Assembly: GCA_002238725.1 (NCBI GenBank) | Contig: MPMX01000019.1 | Coordinates: 1-64,000, forward strand | Origin: Rhodospirillaceae bacterium bin65 | Lineage (GTDB): Bacteria > Pseudomonadota > Alphaproteobacteria > Bin65 | DNA: 64,000 bases | Direction: 5' to 3' | Part shown: positions 19,745 through 28,147 of the stretch, one piece after another | Layout: each line of letters opens with the position of its first letter | How positions within the stretch are numbered: the first letter of the stretch is position 1 | The notes under the pieces: generated by a model | What the model was told of the DNA's origin: nothing | What the model saw: the letters and a program-made list of their open reading frames with translations, nothing else | The model's database searches: none | Made by a program: the position numbers and the translations under genes

Positions 19745-19812
19745 GCACCCGGGCCGGACCCGGGTGCCGCCGATTTGAGCCGGACGCCGGGGGAGGGCGG
19801 CATTCCCTCCCC
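19745..19812 (-). promoter_or_regulatory. Two stem-loops between binding-protein gene and livH, importer 1
   Basis: Two perfect inverted repeats lie in the gap: GCACCCGGG/CCCGGGTGC with a 5-base loop (19745-19767), and GGGGAGGG/CCCTCCCC with a 7-base loop (19790-19812). Neither has a T run, so an mRNA-processing or stabilising role, giving more binding protein than permease, is more likely than full termination. This is inference from position and from equivalent hairpins in the other two operons. Confidence 0.55.
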
Positions 19813-19874
19813 GCGGCTCCGGACGATCGGTTTATGTTACTGGAAAGCCCGGCGCCGGTTTCCCGGCAGACGGG

Positions 19875-21065
19875 TCAATCCGCGATCTTCTGGAACTTCG
19901 TGGCCGCCCGGTCGGTCCGGTAGAGCAGCTTCCACTTGGCGTTCTCGACCCGGAAGATGCCGATATGCAAAATATCGAGCATGCCGTGCTTGTCGAAGCC
20001 GAAGTCCCCGATCGAGGTCTTGTACTGGCCCTTGTTAAGCTCGGCCAGAAGCGCCTTGCGGGTGACCTTGCCGGCCTTGGCGAGGCGCGCAACGGCCTGG
20101 ACATAGACCTGCCCCGCCGCATGGGCCATCGGCCCGAAGGACTCGTACGGATCCTGGAACTTGGCCGCTGCATAGGCCTTCTCGAAGGCCGTGCCGCGGC
20201 CTTCCGGATAGTGGTCGAGCGGCAGTCCCCAGAAGCTGGCGAGCGTTCCCTCGGAAGCCTTGCCGGCGACCTTGATGTAGGTGTTGGAGAACACGCCGCC
20301 GGAGCTCATCATCGGCACCTTGAGGCCGAGCTTCAGCATCTGTTGGCGGAACAGCGCCGCCTCGACCATGTGGCCGGCATAGAAGACGGCGTCCGGGTTC
20401 ATGGTCTTCAGCTTGGTGATCAGGGGCGTGAAGTCCTTTTCGCCCAGTTGCACGCTCTCGCGGCCGATGATGCGGCCCTTGCCGTGCAGCTTGATGGCCG
20501 CCTTGGTGAACTCGTTGACCTGGGTCACTGAAAACGCCGTGTTGTCGTCGATCGTGAAGATGCGTTTCAGCTTGGCGTAGTTGGTGGCGTAGGTCGCCAG
20601 CATCTTCATGTTGATGAGATCGTAGGGCGAATTCCGGAAAATGACCGCGCTCTTGTGGAACGGCCGCGTCGAGCGGTGGTCGTTGGAGCCGCCGAGTATG
20701 GTCGGCAATCTATAGCGGTTGTAGATGGCGTGGGTGGCCAGCGCCAGGCCGCTGCTCCAGCAGCAGAAGGCGCCGATGACCCTGGAATCGGCCCCCGCCT
20801 TGGTCGCCAGGCTCGCCGCCTGGGCGCTGTCGCCGGCATTGTCGCCGCGCACGACCTCGAGCTTGACCTTGCCCATGACGCCCGAGGCGTTGCCCTGGTC
20901 GATAGCCAGCTTGAACGAGTTGAACATGCCCTCGCCGAACGACGACCAGGGTCCGCTCAATGGCAGGTTGACGTAGAGTTTGTAGGTTTGTGCCTTGGCG
21001 TGGCCGCCTGCCAGCAGGCTCATCGCCAGCACGGTCGAAATGGCCCAAACAGTCCGTTTCAACAT
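19875..21065 (-). CDS. Liv-type ABC transporter substrate-binding protein, importer 1
   Basis: A 396-residue periplasmic binding protein, type 1 fold (Leu/Ile/Val-BP family). A Sec signal peptide of about 25 residues ends in GGHAKA, followed by QTYKLYVNLPLSGPWSSFGEGMFNSFKLAIDQGN, the usual mature start. Two lobes follow with the VIGAFCCWSSGLALATHAIYNRYRLPTILGGS region. The start at 21065 has GGGAGGG about 8 bases upstream. Ligand is unknown; aromatic or amide compounds are as possible as amino acids for this family. It is the first gene of the importer 1 operon. Confidence 0.92.
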   Translation of the reverse strand: MLKRTVWAISTVLAMSLLAGGHAKAQTYKLYVNLPLSGPWSSFGEGMFNSFKLAIDQGNASGVMGKVKLEVVRGDNAGDSAQAASLATKAGADSRVIGAFCCWSSGLALATHAIYNRYRLPTILGGSNDHRSTRPFHKSAVIFRNSPYDLINMKMLATYATNYAKLKRIFTIDDNTAFSVTQVNEFTKAAIKLHGKGRIIGRESVQLGEKDFTPLITKLKTMNPDAVFYAGHMVEAALFRQQMLKLGLKVPMMSSGGVFSNTYIKVAGKASEGTLASFWGLPLDHYPEGRGTAFEKAYAAAKFQDPYESFGPMAHAAGQVYVQAVARLAKAGKVTRKALLAELNKGQYKTSIGDFGFDKHGMLDILHIGIFRVENAKWKLLYRTDRAATKFQKIAD

Positions 21066-21494
21066 GGGTAATCCCTCCCTTTTTCAGGCTCCCGGCTCCT
21101 CGGCTCGGAGCGCAAACGCATCATCTTGTACCTGCACGCACAAGAAAAGGCTGCGAAGTTCCGCGAAGCGGAGCGACCGACGATTCTAGACCGGGAAAAA
21201 ATATTGTATACAACTTACCGGAACCGTCAAGCCGTCGCGGATGGCATTGGCGAGGGGCCCGGCGCCGAGGCCGATTTCGGTTCCGTTCGCCCTATTCGGT
21301 TCGCATCTGACGGTCGCCGTCCGGCGCGCCGGAGTCCGGGAAAGTTAACGCTGACCCCAATACGCGACCCGATATATAGTAGCGTCAGGTTTCCGTTGGT
21401 GCGGGACCGAATCCGAATTGGAACAATTTTCCGAACACATACCGGCCGCGCGAATCCGGCCGATGCAGGATCAGCCGTTCAAGGAGGTCACGTC
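21066..21494. promoter_or_regulatory. Divergent promoter region with TTGTATACAA palindrome
   Basis: This 429-base gap separates importer 1 (leftward) from the TauD-type dioxygenase (rightward). A perfect 10-base palindrome TTGTATACAA at 21204-21213 sits in an AT-rich patch (about 21190-21220) and resembles GntR-family (FadR subgroup) operators. The dioxygenase start is preceded by AAGGAGGT at 21481-21488, a near-perfect Shine-Dalgarno. I see no gene in the gap. Confidence 0.5.
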
Positions 21495-22376
21495 ATGGCG
21501 GCCGTTGCCGAAGCGAGAACCTGCCGGCACATCTCCGTCAGGCCCATCAACCCGGCGATCGGCGCCGAGATCACGGGCGTCGATCTCAGCCGGGAACTGG
21601 ATGCGGCGACGGCGTCCGGGATCATGGACGCCATCCTCGACCATCTGGTGGTGTTCTTCCCGGGCCAGGACATCACGCCGGACCGGCAGGCCGCCTTCGC
21701 GCGCCATTTCGGCGACGTGCCCATAGTCCCTGATTCCATGTTCCGTGTGCACGCCGATAATCCCCATGTCTCGGTGCTGGAGAACGACGCCGAGCGGCCG
21801 CCGACCGTCAACAACTGGCACTCGGACTATTCCTTCGCCGCAAAGCCCGATTTCCTGTCCATCCTCCACGCCCGGTCGATCCCCGACGTCGGCGGCGACA
21901 CCATCTGGGTCAACATGTACGCCGCCTACGAGGCCCTGACCGACCCCATGAAGGCGCATCTGGCGCGCCGCGAGGCAACCCACGATTTCATGAAGCTCTA
22001 CGAGCGGCCCTTCAAACGGCATCTCTGGGAAGGCGAGCGATTCCAATGCATGGAGGCGGCCAGACTCGAACATCCGCCGGTGCGCCATCCCGTCGTCAGG
22101 ACCATCCCGGAAACCGGGCGCCGGGCGCTGTACATCAACGAGTCCTTCACCCGCAACATCGAGGACCTGGACGAACGCGAAAGCGCCAGCCTGCTCGCCT
22201 ACCTGTTCGAGCACACCCGCACGCCGGAATTCCAGATCCGGTATCGATGGGAACCCGGCACCCTGGTCGTCTGGGACAACCGGGTAACGGTCCATTACGC
22301 AGTCGCCGACTATCACCCGCGGCACCGGCTGATGCACCGGGTGACGGTGCTCAACCACGAGGTGCCCCAAGCATGA
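21495..22376 (+). CDS. TauD/TfdA family 2-oxoglutarate-dependent dioxygenase
   Basis: A 293-residue Fe(II)/2-oxoglutarate dioxygenase. The N-terminal signature is INPAIGAEITGVDLSREL; the metal-binding H-x-D is in NNWHSDYSF (about residues 112-114) and the distal histidine with the 2-oxoglutarate arginine is in HPRHRLMHRVTV near the C terminus. ATG 21495 follows AAGGAGGTCACGTC, which fixes the start. Members hydroxylate sulfonates, chlorophenoxy acids and others, releasing sulfite, phenol or similar; the substrate here cannot be read from sequence. It heads a probable operon with the enolase-superfamily and acyl-CoA synthetase genes. Confidence 0.92.
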   Translation: MAAVAEARTCRHISVRPINPAIGAEITGVDLSRELDAATASGIMDAILDHLVVFFPGQDITPDRQAAFARHFGDVPIVPDSMFRVHADNPHVSVLENDAERPPTVNNWHSDYSFAAKPDFLSILHARSIPDVGGDTIWVNMYAAYEALTDPMKAHLARREATHDFMKLYERPFKRHLWEGERFQCMEAARLEHPPVRHPVVRTIPETGRRALYINESFTRNIEDLDERESASLLAYLFEHTRTPEFQIRYRWEPGTLVVWDNRVTVHYAVADYHPRHRLMHRVTVLNHEVPQA

Positions 22377-22413
22377 ATGTCGTCCATGAGTGCCGTCCGA
22401 AGAAGATCGCCCC

Positions 22414-23511
22414 ATGAAGATCATCGGGGCCGAGACGATCCTGGTCTCCGTCCCGTTCGAGGCCGGCGGCATTCCGCCGTGGAGCTTCGGCGGCGATCCC
22501 AAATGCGCCTTCGACACGCTTTTCGTGCGCCTGGAGACGGATACCGGCCTGGTCGGCTGGGGCGAGGCCTTTTCGCGCAACGAGGACACGGCCCTCAAGA
22601 GCCTCATCGATACCCGGGTGCTGCCGCTGGTCGTGGGCCGCGAGGCGGCGGAGATCGCCCGGATCAAGTTCGATCTGGAGTTCGAGCTGCAGAATTTCGG
22701 CCGCGTCGGCCCGATCGTCTACGGAATCTCGGCCATGGACACGGCGCTCTGGGACATCCGCGGCAAGGCCTGCGGAGAGCCCTTGGTCAATCTGCTGGGC
22801 GGGCCGTTTGCCGGCGAACTCGAGGTCTACGCCAGCCTCCTGCGCTACGGCAATGTGGACGACGTCGTGCGCATTACCCGCCAGGCCGTGGACCGGGGCT
22901 ACCGGTATATCAAGCTGCACGAGATAACGATGCCGGAGATCGCGGCGGCCTGCGAGGCGGCCGGCGACGACGCCGTCGTCATGCTCGACACCAACTGCCC
23001 GTGGTCGGTCGAGGAGGCGCTGCGCTACGATGCCGAGCTGGCGCCGCTCGGCCTCCATTGGCTGGAAGAGCCCGTTTGGCCGCCGGAAAACTACCGCGGC
23101 CTGGCAAGAGTGCGGGCGACCGGCCGCCACCGCATCGCCGCCGGCGAGAACGCCGGCAGCCTTTACGATTTCGTGGCCATGGTCGACGCCGGGGCCATCG
23201 ACATTGCGCAGCCCGACGTGGCCAAGACCGGCGGCGTGACGGAACTGGTGAAGATCGCCGCCTTCTGCGACGCCGCGAGCATCGAATACGTCCCCCACTG
23301 CGCGCTGTTCGGCCCCGGCCAGGTGGCAACCCTGCATCTCAACGCGGCCCACCGCTCAACGCCGATGCTCGAACGCCTCTATTGCGATTTCGAGGCCGAA
23401 CTCTACGGCGGCGCGACCCTGCCCGTGGACGGGCGGCTGAAGGTGCCGCAGGGGCCCGGGCTCGGCCTGGAGCCGGACCCCGATATCATCGAGCGCTATC
23501 GCGTCGCCTAG
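22414..23511 (+). CDS. Mandelate racemase/muconate lactonizing enzyme family protein
   Basis: A 365-residue enolase-superfamily enzyme. The capping domain ends near residue 120 and the barrel carries metal ligands in MLDTNCPW (Asp, about residue 191), WLEEPVWP (Glu, about 217) and AAGENAG (Glu, about 242). The general base position on strand 2 reads YIKLHE: the first lysine of the usual K-x-K pair is present but the second is His. A conserved VPHCALFGPG histidine is near the end. ATG 22414 is the start giving the standard MKIIGAETILVSVPF opening. It probably dehydrates or isomerises an acid sugar or hydroxy acid; the exact reaction is unknown. Confidence 0.9.
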   Translation: MKIIGAETILVSVPFEAGGIPPWSFGGDPKCAFDTLFVRLETDTGLVGWGEAFSRNEDTALKSLIDTRVLPLVVGREAAEIARIKFDLEFELQNFGRVGPIVYGISAMDTALWDIRGKACGEPLVNLLGGPFAGELEVYASLLRYGNVDDVVRITRQAVDRGYRYIKLHEITMPEIAAACEAAGDDAVVMLDTNCPWSVEEALRYDAELAPLGLHWLEEPVWPPENYRGLARVRATGRHRIAAGENAGSLYDFVAMVDAGAIDIAQPDVAKTGGVTELVKIAAFCDAASIEYVPHCALFGPGQVATLHLNAAHRSTPMLERLYCDFEAELYGGATLPVDGRLKVPQGPGLGLEPDPDIIERYRVA

Positions 23512-23524
23512 GGTGCCACTCCCC

Positions 23525-25621
23525 ATGACCGTCCTGCTCGAACACCGGGCCAAGGAACTGCTGCGCCGTTACGGCATCCCGGCGACCGAGGCCCGCCTGG
23601 CCCGGACCGCCGATGAGGCGGCAGCCCTGGCCCGCGCGGCAGGCGGCTCCGTGGCCATGAAGATCGCGGCGCCCGGCATCGTCCACAAGGCCGCGGCCGG
23701 CGGGGTTCGGCTGAACGTCGAGGCGGTGGACGCCGAGGCGGCGTTCGGAGAGATCGTCGACGCGGCAGGTGCCGAAGACGTCGAAGGGGTCGTCGTCGAG
23801 CCGATGGCGGCGCCCGGTCACGAGGCCGTCGTCGGCGCCGTCCGGGACCCGGTGTTCGGCCCCGTGGTCATGTGCGGCGTCGGCGGGACGGGCGTCGAGG
23901 AAGCGGCGAACGTGGCGTTCCGGCTGGCGCCGCTCGGCGCGGCGGATCTCCGTTATCTGGCGCAGGCGGCGGCGTACCCCGATGGCGCCGACGCGCTGAC
24001 GGCGATCCTGTCGGCCGTCGGCGGTCCGGAGGGCCTGCTCTTCAAGGAAAACATCGCCGAGCTGGATATCAACCCGGTCATTCTTTCCGGGTGTGCCGCC
24101 GTCGTGGTGGACGCCCATATCGTGCTTTCCGAAGACGAGCCGGCCGAACCGTCGGCGTTCGGGTGTCTCGATCCCGCGGCGCGCAAAACCTTGCAAAAGG
24201 ACATCCACGAATCCCTGCGCCCGATCTTCCACCCGGCGGGCATCGTCGTGGTTGGGGCCTCGGCGCAGCCCGGCAAGCTGGGCTTCCGGATCGTCCAGAA
24301 CCTGGTCGACTTCGGTTACGCGGGGACGCTCTATCCCGTCCATCCTAAGGCCGAAAGCATCTATGGCTGCAAAGCCTTCCCCAGCGTCGGCGACCTGCCC
24401 GAAACGGTCGACCGGGCGATCGTCGCCATCGGCGCCAGGGGCGTTCCGGAAGCGCTTCGACAATGCGCCGCCAAGGGCGTCAGGGTCGCACAGATCCTGA
24501 CGGCGGGGTTCGCCGAATGGGACGACGAGGGCGCGAAGCTCGAAAATGCCATCGGGGACGTGGCCGAGGCCACGGGCATGCGCATCGTCGGGCCCAACAC
24601 CATCGGCGCCTACTGCGGCGCGGCGAAGATCACCATGAGCACGCCGCGCCACGCGCCGGAGAGCGCGGGCGGCATCACCTTCATCTCCCAGAGCGGCACC
24701 TACGCCTGGGACATGATCCACCGCGCCAAGGTGCTGGGCCTGCCGCTCGGCAAGTCCCTGTCCTGCGGCAACTGCGCGGACGTAACGCCGACCGACTATC
24801 TGCTCTACGCTGCCGAAGACCCGGACACCGACATCCTCGCCATGTATCTGGAGACGGACCGGGACGCCGGGCGCTTCTTCCGCCTCGCCCGCGAGATCGA
24901 AAAGCCGCTGGTGCTCTTCAAGGGCGGCCGCTCGGCCGCCGGGATGCGCGCCGCGACCAGCCACACGGGCGCGCTCGCCGCCGACGGGAACCTGTGGCTG
25001 GCGGCGGCCCGCCAGGCCGGCGCGGTCGTGGTCGACAGCATGGACGAACTCCTGGACGTGCTGCTGGCCCACGCCGCTTTCGGCAGGGCCGACGGCCGGC
25101 GGCTGGCGCTGTTCGGGTCCGGCGGCGGGGTCAGCGTCGTCTCGGCCGATGTCGCCGAGGCCAACGGCATGACTTTCGCCGACTTCGGCGGCGAGACCCG
25201 GCGGCGCCTCGCGAAGTTCGGCGTTCCGGGAACGAGCGTCGACAACCCCATCGATATCCCCGTGTGGGGCCTGAAGCGCGACGGCACCTTCATCTTCCAC
25301 GAGATCGTCGAATTGCTGGCCGCCGATGCCGGGGTGGATTCGATCATCGCCTATGTCGAGATGAACTCCATTTTCGAGTTCTCCGACAACGTCGCGTCGG
25401 GGCAGGCCGAAATGGAAGCCATCGTCCGGTCGCTGCTGCGCGCGGACACGGCGGGCATCGCGTTGTCGGCCGTGCTTCGCACCGCAGGCGACAAGGCTCA
25501 GGACGACATCCTGCGCGTCGCGCGGCCCCGCCTGCTCGAAAACGGCATCGCGGTCTACCCGACGACCGCCCGGGCCATCCGCGCTCACGCGCGCATGGCC
25601 CCATCACAGGTCCATCCGTAG
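23525..25621 (+). CDS. Acyl-CoA synthetase (ADP/NDP-forming), beta-alpha fusion
   Basis: A 698-residue ADP-forming acetate/acyl-CoA ligase. Unusually, the ATP-grasp beta part is N-terminal (about residues 1-215: AMKIAAPGIVHKAAAGGVRLNV, FGPVVMCGVGGTGVEE, IAELDINPVIL) and the CoA-binding alpha part follows (GIVVVGASAQPGKLGFRIVQN, then NTIGAYC, ISQSGTYAWDMI, and TSHTGALA with the phosphorylated histidine). Most fused homologues have alpha first. It would activate or release a carboxylic acid with CoA and ATP. It begins 13 bases after the enolase-family gene; GTG 23513 is an alternative start. Confidence 0.88.
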   Translation: MTVLLEHRAKELLRRYGIPATEARLARTADEAAALARAAGGSVAMKIAAPGIVHKAAAGGVRLNVEAVDAEAAFGEIVDAAGAEDVEGVVVEPMAAPGHEAVVGAVRDPVFGPVVMCGVGGTGVEEAANVAFRLAPLGAADLRYLAQAAAYPDGADALTAILSAVGGPEGLLFKENIAELDINPVILSGCAAVVVDAHIVLSEDEPAEPSAFGCLDPAARKTLQKDIHESLRPIFHPAGIVVVGASAQPGKLGFRIVQNLVDFGYAGTLYPVHPKAESIYGCKAFPSVGDLPETVDRAIVAIGARGVPEALRQCAAKGVRVAQILTAGFAEWDDEGAKLENAIGDVAEATGMRIVGPNTIGAYCGAAKITMSTPRHAPESAGGITFISQSGTYAWDMIHRAKVLGLPLGKSLSCGNCADVTPTDYLLYAAEDPDTDILAMYLETDRDAGRFFRLAREIEKPLVLFKGGRSAAGMRAATSHTGALAADGNLWLAAARQAGAVVVDSMDELLDVLLAHAAFGRADGRRLALFGSGGGVSVVSADVAEANGMTFADFGGETRRRLAKFGVPGTSVDNPIDIPVWGLKRDGTFIFHEIVELLAADAGVDSIIAYVEMNSIFEFSDNVASGQAEMEAIVRSLLRADTAGIALSAVLRTAGDKAQDDILRVARPRLLENGIAVYPTTARAIRAHARMAPSQVHP

Positions 25622-25628
25622 ATCCGCT

Positions 25629-26699
25629 CTACGCCGCGGCGGCTCCTGATTCTTCCGCTTCCAGTGCAGTGAACAGCTTGCGGATGCTCATCACCGCCTT
25701 GTCCGTCTTGAGCGGGACTTCCGAATAGCCGTCATCGTCGTATTCGAACATCTTCTGCTGTTTCTCGAGCGCCCAGCGATCCTCTTCGATGACCGTCGGG
25801 AATGTCTCCGAGAATCTTTCTGCAACCGACTTCGACGGATTGCCGGCGTGCTTGTAGTAGGCCGGCGTGTTGACGATCCAGTGCCATTCGACATTCTCGC
25901 GGTCGATGGGAAAATGCGTGTGATAGAGGACGTAGCCGCGATCCTCTCCCGCGCCCAGCTTTCCCGGGGGCGCGACACGAATTTCGACCCTCGTCAGTCC
26001 GGGGTTCATCATGTGATGGGTGTGGTCGCGGTCGACGAACTCATAGCCGAACCAGTCGACCATCATCGGCGGCTGCTCATAGCCTTCCGCCTGCCTTATC
26101 GATTTGATCGTGTGATTGCCGTCGATGATATCCTCTTCGAACCGGACGGGAATTCGGCTGTTCGCCTCGTCGCCGATATTGCCGTCGTGCAGCGGGTAGA
26201 AGTGCGTGATATCCAGCAGGTTTTCGATGACCAGGCGGTAGTTCGCGTTCACGCGAATCGCTTCGGAGCTGACCGTATCCCACTCGTCGCTGACCAGTTC
26301 CGGCGTCCGCGGCGGCCGGCAATTGCCGATCTTTACCGGGTCGCCCGGCCAGAGCCAAACGAGCCCCTCCTGCTCGACGACGGGATAGGGGCGCAGTTTT
26401 GCCCTAACCGGGATCGGCCCATCGGGCTGGGACGGTATCTTAACGCAGATCCCTTCGGTATCGTAGCAAAGGCCGTGATATGCGCATTCGAGAAGTCCGT
26501 TCTCCAGCAAACGGCCGGCCGACAGCGGCATGCGCTTGTGCACGCAGCGATCGTCGAAGGCGGCAACCTCGCCATCCGCGGCGCGCCACATGACCATCGG
26601 TTTTCCGCCGATCACGCGACCCTGTAATTCGCCAACCGGGAACTCCGAAGCCAGTCCGGCCGCATACCAGGCGTTCAGTATCAAACTGTTCGCGATCAT
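25629..26699 (-). CDS. Rieske [2Fe-2S] ring-hydroxylating oxygenase (VanA-like)
   Basis: A 356-residue oxygenase component of the vanillate-demethylase type. The Rieske cluster ligands are CVHKRMPL (C-x-H) and CAYHGLCYD (C-x2-H), about residues 49-75. The mononuclear iron site is in NLLDITHFYPLHDGN, two histidines after a bridging-type Asp. The start ATG 26699 has AGAGG five bases upstream; GTG 26705 is in frame. No reductase gene is nearby, so electrons must come from an unlinked partner. It ends the minus-strand series behind the TetR gene and could hydroxylate or demethylate an aromatic or N-heterocyclic ring. Confidence 0.92.
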   Translation of the reverse strand: MIANSLILNAWYAAGLASEFPVGELQGRVIGGKPMVMWRAADGEVAAFDDRCVHKRMPLSAGRLLENGLLECAYHGLCYDTEGICVKIPSQPDGPIPVRAKLRPYPVVEQEGLVWLWPGDPVKIGNCRPPRTPELVSDEWDTVSSEAIRVNANYRLVIENLLDITHFYPLHDGNIGDEANSRIPVRFEEDIIDGNHTIKSIRQAEGYEQPPMMVDWFGYEFVDRDHTHHMMNPGLTRVEIRVAPPGKLGAGEDRGYVLYHTHFPIDRENVEWHWIVNTPAYYKHAGNPSKSVAERFSETFPTVIEEDRWALEKQQKMFEYDDDGYSEVPLKTDKAVMSIRKLFTALEAEESGAAAA

Positions 26700-26851
26700 C
26701 GTCACCTCTCAGTAACCGGCCTGCACCGATGAACGATCCGCATGTTGTGCGATTGCGTCCCCATCCGCAATGCCGATAACGAAGGTTGCTTCCGCCGCGG
26801 GCCCATCGGTGCCGCCGGTCTGTCCGAAAAGGCGGGACCGCCTCAGCCCAG

Positions 26852-27145
26852 TCACGGGTTCTCCAGCAGTTCGATTTCGACGAATACGAACTCGTAATCG
26901 TTGGCGTTGATCACATCGTGGTCGACGCCGCGCGGCCGGTTGTAGGGCTGGCCGGTGACAAGCTCGGCGTCGCGCGTGCCGTCCGGCTCGACCAGGCGGA
27001 GGGTTCCGGTGGTGATGGGCACGACGACATAATCGTACTCGTGAACGTGGCGTCCGGTCGCTGCGCCCGGGGCGAAGCGCCACTCGGTCACCCGGACCCG
27101 GTCATTCTCGATCATTACCGTCGGTACCGCCTTAATCTCGCTCAT
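26852..27145 (-). CDS. Small cupin-domain protein
   Basis: A 97-residue single cupin. Motif 1 reads FAPGAATGRHVHEYDYVVVPITTG with metal-ligand histidines, and motif 2 reads NRPRGVDHDVINAND. The start at 27145 (MSEIKAV) has GGAGG with a 5-base spacing. The protein is too short for 3-hydroxyanthranilate dioxygenase (about 170 residues), but small cupins are known as quercetinase-like, sulfur dioxygenase-like or sugar isomerase-like proteins. It lies between tryptophan dioxygenase and the Rieske gene in the same orientation, so a metabolic role in that pathway is likely. Confidence 0.82.
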   Translation of the reverse strand: MSEIKAVPTVMIENDRVRVTEWRFAPGAATGRHVHEYDYVVVPITTGTLRLVEPDGTRDAELVTGQPYNRPRGVDHDVINANDYEFVFVEIELLENP

Positions 27146-27197
27146 GGCTTCCTCCAAAGGGTGCAGTCTGCATCGGCCCGGCAGGTTCCGCCGCCGA

Positions 27198-28136
27198 TTA
27201 CAAATCGTCCCGGATATCCCAGAGTTCCGGGAAGAACTTGTGCTCGGTCACGCTGCGCAGCCAGCCGACGCCGGCCGAGCCGCCGGTACCCGGCTTGTAG
27301 CCGATGATCTTGTGGACCGAAGTGAAATGCCGCCAGCGATAGAACGAGAACTTTTCGTCGACCGAGACCAGGGCCTCCGCCAACCGGTACAGCAGGTTGT
27401 CCGCCGCCGGGTTCTCGTACACTTGCAGCCATGCCGCGCGAACCGAGGCGTTCGGTTTGTATTCTTCGGACCAGTCCCGGTTCAGGGCCGCATCGTCGAT
27501 CTCGTACCCCGCTTCGCTGACGGCCGCGATGGCGGCATCGTACAGGCTCGGCGAATTCAGGGCTTCCTCGATTGCGGGCCAGACATGAGGCACATTCCTG
27601 TGTGCGCTGGCCAGGCGCATGTTCTTGTTGCCGAGGATGAATTCGACGTGCCGGTACATGAAGGAAAGCTGCCCGGACGCCGTCGACAGATAGTCGCGAA
27701 ATTCGTTGAAACCCTCGGTCGTTATGGTGGTCAGGACATTCCATGAGTTCGCGATGTAGTCGATGAATGCGCCGGCCCGCGAAAGAATGATCAGCGCATC
27801 GGCCAGGTTTCCTTCCCGGATTTGCGCCCGCGCATTGTAAAGCTCGAAATGCAAGCCGCGGAACAGCAGCTCCTTGGTCTGCCCCATGACGAAGAAACAC
27901 ATCTCGTCGTAGCCGCCGCTGCGCGGGTGCTGCAGCGAGAGCAGCAGATCGATACTCTGATAGTCGATATAGGGGTTGGTCCTGCCGTCGAAGGTCACCG
28001 TCGGCTCGCCGCCGGTTTCCCGGGCGGCTGCAAGGCGCGATTCCGCGCTGGATTTGCCCATCGGCCGCGGATCGACCGACGCCACAACCCGGGAGGCGTC
28101 GATCAGATCGGGAAACACGGGTTTGTATCTCGGCAT
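27198..28136 (-). CDS. kynA: Tryptophan 2,3-dioxygenase
   Basis: A 312-residue heme dioxygenase that opens the indole ring of L-tryptophan to N-formylkynurenine. Clear family blocks are YDEMCFFVMGQTKELLFRGLHFEL, the QLSFMYRHVEFILGN block, and RWRHFTSVHKIIGYKPGTGGSAGVGWL with the heme-ligand histidine. The start ATG 28136 has GAGGAGA upstream. Length is slightly above the bacterial norm (about 280). It begins 11 bases after the kynurenine-formamidase-like gene, so the pair should be translated from one message and would give kynurenine. Confidence 0.94.
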   Translation of the reverse strand: MPRYKPVFPDLIDASRVVASVDPRPMGKSSAESRLAAARETGGEPTVTFDGRTNPYIDYQSIDLLLSLQHPRSGGYDEMCFFVMGQTKELLFRGLHFELYNARAQIREGNLADALIILSRAGAFIDYIANSWNVLTTITTEGFNEFRDYLSTASGQLSFMYRHVEFILGNKNMRLASAHRNVPHVWPAIEEALNSPSLYDAAIAAVSEAGYEIDDAALNRDWSEEYKPNASVRAAWLQVYENPAADNLLYRLAEALVSVDEKFSFYRWRHFTSVHKIIGYKPGTGGSAGVGWLRSVTEHKFFPELWDIRDDL

Positions 28137-28147
28137 TCCTTGTCTCC

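Noticed and set aside
26852-27145. The small cupin as 3-hydroxyanthranilate 3,4-dioxygenase
   Set aside because: At 97 residues it is far shorter than that enzyme (about 170) and lacks its second metal-site region; only a generic cupin can be supported.
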